This document shows, one piece after another, positions 14,320-20,655 of a DNA stretch of 64,000 nucleotides (its first letter is position 1; each line of letters begins with the position of its first letter). Source of the DNA: Propionibacteriaceae bacterium UBA7704 (GTDB lineage: Bacteria; Actinomycetota; Actinomycetes; Propionibacteriales; Propionibacteriaceae). Under the pieces are notes generated by a model. It ran no database searches, had not been told where the DNA came from, and saw only the letters and a list, made by a program, of their open reading frames with translations. The translations under genes were made by a program, and so were the position numbers. The stretch is from contig DLGC01000002.1 of assembly GCA_002482525.1 (NCBI GenBank), positions 213,560 through 277,559 on the forward strand, read 5' to 3'.

Positions 14320-15570
14320 TCAAACGCCTTCTTGCTTCCGCTGCCCGACACTGCGTCGCCAGGCCTGAGCTGCGGCCGCCAGCCGACCCTCGACCTCCAA
14401 CGCCTCGGCCGCGATGCGGTACTGCGCCCGGGCCTCTTCCTCGCGGCCACAGGCAGCCAGGGCTTGCGCCAGCACCAGTTCGCTACCGCTGCGGGAAAGC
14501 TCCTTGGCACCCAGCACTGGATCGGCCAAGACCTCCGAAGCAATGCGCACGGCTTCTTCGGGATTGCCGGAATGGAGGGCCAGTTGCGCCTCGACCTGAC
14601 GCAGTTCTGCCAGGTCGTGGTTGTTACCAAGGATCTCGATCCCCAGCGACGCGGTTCGCACCAGCTCAGCCACGCCATCGGTGATCCCTGCCCCCAACAG
14701 ACAACTCGCTGCCGAGCGCTGGAAGCGCGACCACAGTCGCAGGTCACGGCGGGCATCCAACAGCTTCTGAGCCTGTTCGTGGTGCGCGATACCGGCAGCC
14801 ACATCGCCGGCCACGAACTCGGCGGTTCCAATGGCCCAGGCGATCATTCCCCGGGAGTGATCCGACGTGAGTTCGGTGGACAACTCTTCCAGGCGATCCA
14901 GATACGGGGCACTCTCCGAAGCGGGATGTCCAGCCTCTGACATGGCGCTGACTAGGGCCATAAGCGCTTCCGCCTGAATGATCGGCGGCAACGCGGCTGC
15001 CACCTCGACAGCCCGCGCGCCCAGCGCGACGGCGCGTCCGAGACGGTCCGAAGCGCGATGGGAAATCGATGCCAGACACAGCGCTTGCGCCCGTGCGACC
15101 GGATAGCGATTGGCCGTCGTATGGTCGGCCAAGGACTCGGCCAACTGTGCAGCCGCCGCAAAATCACCGGAGGCGAACATGGCCTGCCCCATGACATAGC
15201 GCGACTCCCACTCACGGTCCCAGTCCCCCACAGCCGCAGCAGCCTCAGCGGCTTGCTCAGCATGGTTGAGCGCCGCGGTCCAGTCATGGTCGGACCACGC
15301 CCGCTCAGCGATGAGGAGATCTTCGATGAGGTCGCCGGTGACCGGTCGACCCAGGTCCGTCTTGGCCGAGACTCCCCACTCCAGCGGAGAGAGCCCCAAT
15401 CGACGAGAGACGAACTCGATGACTTCTGGGGTCGCCGCGCGGCGGCCACTCTCCAAATGGGAGATGTAGCTGCCAGAGAACTTGTCGCCACCCAACTCGG
15501 CCTGCGACATGCCTTTACTCTTGCGCGCCTGACGAAGCATCACGCCGAACTCAGCGGCTCCTGCGTTCAC
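14320..15570 (-). CDS. HTH-TPR transcriptional regulator, RRNPP/Rgg-like architecture
   Basis: A 416-residue cytoplasmic regulator. Residues about 7-62 form an XRE-type helix-turn-helix (LRQARKSKGMSQAEL, then SGSYISHLESGRRAATPEV). The remaining 350 residues are Ala/Leu-rich paired helices of TPR type, for example ALNHAEQAAEAAAAVGDWD and GAKELSRSGSELVLAQALAA. This order and size are those of Rgg, PlcR and NprR, which bind a re-imported peptide in the TPR domain. GTG 15570 is preceded by GAGGAGGATT, a strong ribosome site. A small exported-peptide gene is divergent, 110 bases away, and inverted repeats flank the regulator gene on both sides. A peptide ligand is inferred from architecture and context; other HTH-TPR regulators respond to other signals. 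Confidence 0.8.
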   Translation of the reverse strand: MNAGAAEFGVMLRQARKSKGMSQAELGGDKFSGSYISHLESGRRAATPEVIEFVSRRLGLSPLEWGVSAKTDLGRPVTGDLIEDLLIAERAWSDHDWTAALNHAEQAAEAAAAVGDWDREWESRYVMGQAMFASGDFAAAAQLAESLADHTTANRYPVARAQALCLASISHRASDRLGRAVALGARAVEVAAALPPIIQAEALMALVSAMSEAGHPASESAPYLDRLEELSTELTSDHSRGMIAWAIGTAEFVAGDVAAGIAHHEQAQKLLDARRDLRLWSRFQRSAASCLLGAGITDGVAELVRTASLGIEILGNNHDLAELRQVEAQLALHSGNPEEAVRIASEVLADPVLGAKELSRSGSELVLAQALAACGREEEARAQYRIAAEALEVEGRLAAAAQAWRRSVGQRKQEGV

Positions 15571-15605
15571 GCAATCCTCCTCTTGTTCACGTGTCTATCA
15601 AATCT

Positions 15606-15650
15606 GTCAAATCTTGACAAGACAGTCAAGTCCTGCGAGGCTTCTAGCAA
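15606..15650 (+). promoter_or_regulatory. Peptide-gene promoter with operator CTTGAC-N6-GTCAAG
   Basis: CTTGAC (15613-15618), AAGACA, GTCAAG (15625-15630) is a perfect 6-6-6 inverted repeat, with an extra GTCAA half-site at 15606-15610. A -10-like TAGCAA lies at 15645-15650, so the repeat is centred about where a -35 element would be and no good -35 sits at the right spacing. This is the layout of an activator-dependent promoter. In the other direction the repeat contains TTGACT and overlaps the probable promoter of the regulator gene, so one site could control both genes. Confidence 0.55.
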
Positions 15651-15680
15651 TAAGCCAGTCCAGAGAGAGGCTTCGCCATC

Positions 15681-15845
15681 ATGACCATCCGCAAGATCAT
15701 CGCAGCCGCCACTATCACCGGCGCTCTCGCGGCTCTCCCCATCACCTTGATCGTTAGCAATGGGCTCAGTGCAGGTAGCGCCGTCGGCGTATCCAGCACG
15801 GTCACGACCGCCGGCGGCCAGGGCAACTGGCCGATGTTGAAGTGA
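15681..15845 (+). CDS. Short exported peptide, candidate signal pheromone precursor
   Basis: A 54-codon ORF. The product starts MTIRK, has a hydrophobic core at residues 6-25 (IIAAATITGALAALPITLIV), then a small-residue and Ser/Thr-rich stretch with possible cleavage after LSA at about residue 31, and ends GGQGNWPMLK. This is the shape of a Sec-exported precursor whose C-terminus is released as a peptide. About 80 percent of codons end in G or C, as in real genes of this genome. AGAGAGG lies ten bases before the ATG. It is divergent from the HTH-TPR regulator and followed by a long hairpin. I recognise no family; a signal for the regulator is the favoured reading, a small secreted effector the alternative. 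Confidence 0.65.
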   Translation: MTIRKIIAAATITGALAALPITLIVSNGLSAGSAVGVSSTVTTAGGQGNWPMLK

Positions 15846-15900
15846 TCTGAACACCACAGGATCATCCCCTCTACGTGTCACCCACCCCCACCAAGAAGTT

Positions 15901-15938
15901 CGTTTGGCGGGACACTAGTTCTAGTGTCCCGCCAAACG
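15901..15938. terminator. Perfect 18-bp hairpin after the peptide gene
   Basis: CGTTTGGCGGGACACTAG (15901-15918) and its exact complement (15921-15938) are separated by TT. The stem lies 55 bases after the peptide stop and is the natural end of that transcript, but no T run follows, so it may also stabilise an RNA 3' end or act in both directions. Confidence 0.6.
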
Positions 15939-15983
15939 CATTTCTGCACTTGGTTTGGCTCGCACGACTCGGCCGCTAAAGCA

Positions 15984-16019
15984 ACTGGGCGGTGACGACC
16001 GAAGTCGCCACCGCCCAGT
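15984..16019 (-). terminator. rplL terminator with UUCG tetraloop
   Basis: On the minus strand ACTGGGCGGTGGCGAC, TTCG, GTCGTCACCGCCCAGT forms a 16-bp stem (one G-T pair) closed by a UUCG tetraloop, 22 bases after the rplL stop and followed by TGCTTT. It should end the rplJL transcript before the peptide locus and rpoB. Confidence 0.8.
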
Positions 16020-16040
16020 ATGCGATGAGTCAGTGATGAA

Positions 16041-16439
16041 TCACTTGATGCTGACCGCAGCGCCGGCAGCCTCGAGGGCTTCCTTGGCCTTGGCGGCAAC
16101 GTCGCGAGCGACCTTCTCCAGCACGGCCTTCGGAGCAGCCTCGACCAGGCCCTTGGCCTCGGCCAGACCCAGGCTCGTCAGCGCGCGAACCTCCTTGATG
16201 ACAGCGATCTTCTTGTCGCCGGCAGACTCCAGAATCACGTCGACCTCGCTGGACTCTTCCTCGCCAGCGGCGTCGCCGCCCTCGCCGCCAGCAGCCGGAG
16301 CGGCCGCCGCAGCAACAGCCACCGGAGCGGCCGCAGTGACACCGAAGGTGTCTTCGAACAGTTTCACGAACTCAGAGAGCTCGATCAGCGTCATTTCCTT
16401 GAACGCTTCGAGCAGTTCATCAGTGGTGAGCTTTGCCAT
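16041..16439 (-). CDS. rplL: 50S ribosomal protein L7/L12
   Basis: A 132-residue stalk protein that recruits translation GTPases. The N-terminal dimerisation part is MAKLTTDELLEAFKEMTLIE, the hinge is Ala/Gly/Glu-rich (about 38-60) and the C-terminal domain carries KIAVIKEVRALTSLGLAEAK, the factor-binding surface. ATG 16439 is chosen because it gives the family N-terminus and AAAGGA lies upstream; the longer reading to 16529 belongs to rplJ sequence in another frame. It follows rplJ by 19 bases. Confidence 0.97.
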   Translation of the reverse strand: MAKLTTDELLEAFKEMTLIELSEFVKLFEDTFGVTAAAPVAVAAAAAPAAGGEGGDAAGEEESSEVDVILESAGDKKIAVIKEVRALTSLGLAEAKGLVEAAPKAVLEKVARDVAAKAKEALEAAGAAVSIK

Positions 16440-16458
16440 TTCCTGATTGTCCTTTCGA

Positions 16459-17046
16459 TTACTCGGATGCAGCGTCAGCCGCGGTAGTGGTGGCCTCAAC
16501 AGCTGCTGCTGCATCGGTCGCCGGGGCATCCCCGGCAGGCTTCTGGGAGGTAAGGGCGTTCATCGCGCGAGCGGCCGCCGACAGCGGCGCGGCGAACAAG
16601 CCGACCGCCTTGGCCAGGTTGCCGTTCATGGCGCCGGCCAGCTTGGCCAGCAGCACCTCACGCGACTCCAGGTCAGCGAGCTTCTTGACCGCATCGGCGT
16701 CAAGGACTCGACCGTCCATGACACCACCCTTGATCACCAGAAGCGGGTGTGCCTTGGCGAAGTCACGCAAACCCTTAGCCACGGTGGCAACGTCACCGCG
16801 GATGAACGCAATGGCGGTCGGCCCGGCCAGAGAGTCGTCCAGACCCTCAATGCCAGCCTCGCGCGCAGCGATCTTGGTCAGCGTGTTCTTCGTCACGGCG
16901 TAGGTGGCGTCCGCACCGAGTGATCTGCGCAATTCCTGCAGTTCAGCAACGGTGAGTCCGCGGTATTCCGTCAGCACAGCGGCGGTGGCGTCGTTGAAAT
17001 GACTCGTCAACTCCGCAACGGCTGCTGCCTTGTCCGGCCTCGCCAT
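16459..17046 (-). CDS. rplJ: 50S ribosomal protein L10
   Basis: A 195-residue protein that anchors L7/L12 dimers on 23S rRNA and in many bacteria represses its own operon. MARPDKAAAVAELTSHFNDA and TEYRGLTVAELQELRRSL mark the family; the C-terminus is an Ala/Thr-rich tail (about 170-195), longer than in E. coli. AAGGAG precedes ATG 17046, so the reading extended to 17115 is rejected. It is the first gene after a typical L10 leader with an attenuator-like hairpin. Confidence 0.97.
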   Translation of the reverse strand: MARPDKAAAVAELTSHFNDATAAVLTEYRGLTVAELQELRRSLGADATYAVTKNTLTKIAAREAGIEGLDDSLAGPTAIAFIRGDVATVAKGLRDFAKAHPLLVIKGGVMDGRVLDADAVKKLADLESREVLLAKLAGAMNGNLAKAVGLFAAPLSAAARAMNALTSQKPAGDAPATDAAAAVEATTTAADAASE

Positions 17047-17092
17047 GGGTCTCCTTCCCACATCTTCCTCTGGTGCCGAAGCCGTGGGCATG

Positions 17093-17210
17093 AAAAAACC
17101 CCGGTGCGCAGGCAACCGGGGGACAACTCCATGGAGTGTCTGGTCTCACCTGCGCGGGATTTCCCGGCCCTTGACGATGGGGTCAAGGACCGCACCAGCG
17201 GTCTTCGGCA
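17093..17210 (-). promoter_or_regulatory. L10-type leader with attenuator hairpin
   Basis: The untranslated leader of rplJL. It contains a stem CCTTGAC/GTCAAGG (17169-17188) and, nearer the gene, ACCGGGG and CCCCGGT arms (17099-17121) followed on the minus strand by six T residues (17093-17098), a factor-independent terminator. Leaders of this kind bind L10 or the L10(L12)4 complex and set the level of stalk proteins. The exact protein-binding fold was not modelled. Confidence 0.7.
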
Positions 17211-17216
17211 TCGCTC

Positions 17217-17246
17217 AGTCTACGGCTAGGACGAGGACTGCTCCAA
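17217..17246 (-). promoter_or_regulatory. rplJL promoter
   Basis: TTGGAG (17241-17246), an 18-base spacer and TAGACT (17217-17222) on the minus strand, giving a start near 17210. The -35 lies within the last codons of the upstream GNAT gene. Confidence 0.55.
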
Positions 17247-17744
17247 ATCGGCGTCTCCGGGGCTCCGTTCCTCGAAGCCCAACCGCGCGCACACTGCCGA
17301 CTGGTCCTGAGGGGCCGCCATTGCGATGGTCGCGAACCGGGCAAGGCTCAACCGGGCGGCGGCACTGGCCAACATCGCCGAGGCCACCCCGCGACGACGC
17401 CATTGCGGGTGCACGAACAGCTCGATCACCTCAGGCCCGGAATCCGGACGCGCCACCACCTGCAAGGAGCCCACGACCTGGCCCTCGGCCAGGGCGACAG
17501 GTGAAGCTCCGGGAAGCAGCTTGCCGTGCTCCCCTTTCAAGGCGCTGGTGACCAGGCCTTTGGCCTGGCGCAGGTCCCGCACTTCTGGCCTCGCGGCGAG
17601 CAGACACTCGGCCAAGCCAGTGAAGTGGTCGGGTCCCATCGCGGCCAAGTGCAGACCGGGAACCGTTCGCCCGCTCGCGGCGAGCGCGTCCAAGGGTGCG
17701 ACCACGGTCACCTCAGCGTCTGCGTCTGACTTCATGGCCGTCAT
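17226..17744 (-). CDS. GNAT-family N-acetyltransferase
   Basis: A 172-residue protein. The acetyl-CoA-binding motif A is ELFVHPQWRRRGVASAML, with R-x-x-G-V-A in the pyrophosphate-binding loop, and the C-terminal part has the GNAT pattern SAVCARLGFEER. The substrate cannot be inferred. It sits between rplA and rplJ on the same strand, between the rplA terminator and the rplJL promoter. No clear ribosome site precedes ATG 17744; ATG 17735 is a possible alternative. Confidence 0.75.
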   Translation of the reverse strand: MTAMKSDADAEVTVVAPLDALAASGRTVPGLHLAAMGPDHFTGLAECLLAARPEVRDLRQAKGLVTSALKGEHGKLLPGASPVALAEGQVVGSLQVVARPDSGPEVIELFVHPQWRRRGVASAMLASAAARLSLARFATIAMAAPQDQSAVCARLGFEERSPGDADLEQSSS

Positions 17745-17803
17745 TGTGGTCTACATCCGCGCCGACCAGGGGCGGCGCCCAACAGCGTTACCGGGCCGAA
17801 ACG

Positions 17804-17840
17804 CAATGGTGGGCCCGTGCTCAGCACGGGCCCACCATTG
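17804..17840 (-). terminator. rplA terminator, 17-bp perfect stem
   Basis: CAATGGTGGGCCCGTGC (17804-17820) and its exact complement (17824-17840) flank a three-base loop, 17 bases after the rplA stop. Downstream on the minus strand the sequence is CGTTTCGG. This ends the secE-nusG-rplK-rplA transcript. Confidence 0.8.
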
Positions 17841-17857
17841 TCAGCGTCAGATGAAGC

Positions 17858-18559
17858 TCACTCCGCGTCGGGCTTGGTGCGGGTCGGGTCGACCGGGACA
17901 CCGGGGCCCATCGTCGAAGTCGCAGTGATCTTCTTGATGTAGCGACCCTTCGAAGCACTCGGCTTGAGCCGCAGCACCTCGTCCAAGGCAGCGAAGTAGT
18001 TCTGCGTGAGCTGCTCATCGGTGAAGGACGCCTTGCCGATGATGAAGTGCAGGTTGGCGTGACGATCAACGCGGAACTCGATCTTGCCGCCCTTGATGTC
18101 GGTCACCGCCTTGGCGACGTCCATGGTGACGGTACCGGTCTTGGGGTTCGGCATCAGGCCACGCGGGCCCAGCACACGACCCAGGCGGCCGACCTTGCCC
18201 ATCAGATCGGGGGTGGCCACCACCGCGTCGAAATCGAGGTAGCCCTTGGCTACCTTGTCGATCAGCTCGTCGGCGCCCACTTCATCGGCGCCGGCCGCGG
18301 TGGCTTCGTTCGCCTTCTCACCGGTGGCGAAGACCAGGACCCTTGCGGTCTTGCCGGTTCCGTTGGGGAGGTTGACGGTGCCACGAACCATCTGGTCTGC
18401 CTTGCGCGGGTCCACCCCGAGTCGCATGACGACCTCGACGGTCTCGTCGAACTTCGCAGAAGCGCCGCCCTTGACCAGGCCTAGGGCTTCCTCAGGCCCG
18501 TAAAGCTGGTCGGCGTCGATCTTCTCAGCAGCGGCCCGATAGGCCTTGCTTCGCTTCAT
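17858..18559 (-). CDS. rplA: 50S ribosomal protein L1
   Basis: A 233-residue protein of the mobile L1 stalk, which guides deacylated tRNA out of the E site. The two-domain family pattern is visible in RLGVDPRKADQMVRGTVNLP, in GRVLGPRGLMPNPKTGTV and in the C-terminal IKKITATSTMGPGVPVD. AAGGAG lies before the ATG. It follows rplK by 89 bases; that spacer contains only a GGGCCC/GGGCCC hairpin. In many bacteria L1 represses the rplK-rplA mRNA. Confidence 0.97.
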   Translation of the reverse strand: MKRSKAYRAAAEKIDADQLYGPEEALGLVKGGASAKFDETVEVVMRLGVDPRKADQMVRGTVNLPNGTGKTARVLVFATGEKANEATAAGADEVGADELIDKVAKGYLDFDAVVATPDLMGKVGRLGRVLGPRGLMPNPKTGTVTMDVAKAVTDIKGGKIEFRVDRHANLHFIIGKASFTDEQLTQNYFAALDEVLRLKPSASKGRYIKKITATSTMGPGVPVDPTRTKPDAE

Positions 18560-18648
18560 TTCTGGTCTCCTTCAGTGTCTGGGCCCTCGCATGGGCCCGG
18601 TGCCAGGTGTGGTTCGGGCGCGACGCCCTCCCACAGGTTGGGTTGGAT

Positions 18649-19080
18649 TCAGCTCTTGACCTGCACGCCCATGGAACGGGCGGTGCCGGCGACGATCTTC
18701 ATCGCCGCGTCGATGTCATTGGCATTGAGGTCGGGCATCTTGGTCTGGGCGATCTCACGCACCTGGTCGGCGGTGATGCTGCCCACGATGTCCTTGTGGG
18801 GAACCGGCGAGCCGCTGGTCAGACCGGCAGCCTTCTTGATCAGCTCAGCCGCAGGCGGCGTCTTGGTGATGAAGCTGAAGGTGCGGTCCTCGTAGATGGT
18901 GATCTCGACGGGGATGACGTTGCCACGCATGGGTTCGGTCTCAGCGTTGTACCGCTTGCAGAACTCCATGATGTTCACGCCGTGCGGGCCGAGCGCAGTG
19001 CCGACCGGAGGCGCAGGAGTAGCCGCCCCGGCGTTCAACGCCACCTTGACGATCGCGGCTACCTTCTTCTTAGGAGGCAT
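18649..19080 (-). CDS. rplK: 50S ribosomal protein L11
   Basis: A 143-residue protein of the GTPase-associated centre. The N-terminal domain has VKVALNAGAATPAPPVGTALGP read as two overlapping parts, with the PP motif needed for (p)ppGpp and thiostrepton effects; the RNA-binding C-terminal domain has KKAAGLTSGSPVPHKDIVG. AGAAGGAC precedes the ATG. It lies 66 bases downstream of nusG. Confidence 0.97.
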   Translation of the reverse strand: MPPKKKVAAIVKVALNAGAATPAPPVGTALGPHGVNIMEFCKRYNAETEPMRGNVIPVEITIYEDRTFSFITKTPPAAELIKKAAGLTSGSPVPHKDIVGSITADQVREIAQTKMPDLNANDIDAAMKIVAGTARSMGVQVKS

Positions 19081-19146
19081 TCGAGTTGGGTCCTTCTGGT
19101 TGGTTGTTTCGTGCCGTGCAGCCGGCGGCTGACGGCGGGCGCGGGA

Positions 19147-19971
19147 TCAGACCCGCTGAATCTGGCTGAGAGTCAGGTCGACCGGAGTCTCCCGACCGAG
19201 GATCTCAACCAGGGCTTTGAGGCGCTGACTGTTCGCGTTGATCTCGGTGATCGTGGCGTGAACGTTCGCGAAGGGGCCGGACGTGACCATGACCGAATCA
19301 CCCACATTGAAGTCGGCGATCTCAATCTTCTTGGGTCGCGGCTTGGTGCCGCCCTCGGCCGCTGCTGCCCGGGCCAGCGCGGCCGGAGCGAGCATCTTCT
19401 CAACCTCGTCCAGGCTGAGCGGCACCGGGGAGCTGGCATGGGCAACGAAGCCGGTGACCGACGGGGTGTGCCGGACGGCAGCCCAGGACGCATCGGTCAG
19501 ATCCATGCGAACCAGCACATAGCCAGGCAGAACCGTCCGAGTCACAGACTTGCGAGCACCATTGCGGGTCTCGATGACTTCCTCGGTCGGAACCACGGCT
19601 TCGAAGATGTAATCCTCCATGCCCAAGGTCTTGACCCGGTTGTCCAGATTCTGCTTGACCCGATTCTCCATGCCGGAGTAGGTGTGAATCACATACCAGT
19701 CACCGATCTGGCTGCGCAGTTGCCGGCGCAATTCCTCCAGCACGGCTTCCTCGTTGGCATCAGGTTCAACCGATTCCGGCTCCGGCTCTTCCTCGTCGTC
19801 GGTGAGGTTGGCCAGCATGTCGGCATCGGACTGTTCGTCAGTCGTCGCATCGCCCAGGTCCAAGCCCAGGTCCAGATCGTCGGACTCCTCACCAGCGGGC
19901 AGGCCGAGATCGATCTCGATCTCGTCAGCACCGGCCTCGTCGAAGCCGCCAATCACGTTGTCGTCAGTCAC
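19147..19971 (-). CDS. nusG: Transcription termination/antitermination factor NusG
   Basis: A 274-residue elongation factor that binds the RNA polymerase clamp and links it to Rho or ribosomes. The first 85 or so residues are an acidic low-complexity extension, common in Actinobacteria. The NGN domain begins at DWYVIHTYSGMENRVKQNL and the KOW domain has FNVGDSVMVTSGPFANVHAT. The GTG start at 19971 is preceded by AAGGAAG. It lies 19 bases after secE. Confidence 0.96.
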   Translation of the reverse strand: MTDDNVIGGFDEAGADEIEIDLGLPAGEESDDLDLGLDLGDATTDEQSDADMLANLTDDEEEPEPESVEPDANEEAVLEELRRQLRSQIGDWYVIHTYSGMENRVKQNLDNRVKTLGMEDYIFEAVVPTEEVIETRNGARKSVTRTVLPGYVLVRMDLTDASWAAVRHTPSVTGFVAHASSPVPLSLDEVEKMLAPAALARAAAAEGGTKPRPKKIEIADFNVGDSVMVTSGPFANVHATITEINANSQRLKALVEILGRETPVDLTLSQIQRV

Positions 19972-19990
19972 AGGTATTCGCTTCCTTGCC

Positions 19991-20398
19991 TCAGCCGAAC
20001 ATCTTCAGGATCGCGGCACCAAGCCCCAGGTCGAGAAAGAACACATAGGTGATCATGATCAACACGAACACCAGAACCACCACGAAGTACTGCTGGAGTT
20101 GCGGCCATGTCGGCCACACGACCTTCTTCAATTCGGCGATTGCCTCGCGCACGAACTGTGCTGGGGTGGTCCGCTTCTTCTTCTCCGGCTCATCGCCTTG
20201 CGAGCGCTTCTTCGTGGCACGGCCCTTGCCAGACCTGCTCGACTCGACAGCTTTGGCCGCCTTACGAGTCGGGCGAGCCTGGGCAGCCGCCACAGCGACC
20301 TTCTCCGACTCGGTCAACTCCACATCGTCGAGCTCAGCGTCGCCGAGATCGGGGTCGGCCGGGACATCGGCTGCGGCCTCGTCCTTGTCATCCGCCAC
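19991..20398 (-). CDS. secE: Preprotein translocase subunit SecE
   Basis: A 135-residue Sec translocon subunit. It has a long charged N-terminal extension followed by one C-terminal membrane helix (YFVVVLVFVLIMITYVFFLD) and the conserved ELKKVVWPTW amphipathic segment. GTG 20398 is chosen because AGAAGGA lies upstream; a longer reading would run through tRNA-Trp. Together with SecY and SecG it forms the channel. Confidence 0.95.
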   Translation of the reverse strand: MADDKDEAAADVPADPDLGDAELDDVELTESEKVAVAAAQARPTRKAAKAVESSRSGKGRATKKRSQGDEPEKKKRTTPAQFVREAIAELKKVVWPTWPQLQQYFVVVLVFVLIMITYVFFLDLGLGAAILKMFG

Positions 20399-20461
20399 TT
20401 CGGCAATCCTTCTTTCACTCGATCCGGGTGCTGGTCGGCCGTCGGTTGACGTCCCACCTCG

Positions 20462-20534
<73 letters not shown>

Positions 20535-20604
20535 TCGGTGACCACAACTGAGGCTGACCCAACTCGGGGCAGGCGACAGTGGGTGCGTGGCCACCAAGTA
20601 CAGG

Positions 20605-20633
20605 ATTGTACGGGTATGTGCACAGTGAGTCGA
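20605..20633 (-). promoter_or_regulatory. tRNA-Trp/secE promoter
   Basis: TCGACT (20628-20633), 17 bases, TACAAT (20605-20610) on the minus strand. The start near 20598 would be about 64 bases upstream of the tRNA. The 20535-20655 gap contains nothing else. Confidence 0.55.
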
Positions 20634-20655
20634 ACCGAACCGCGCGCGCTACGCC

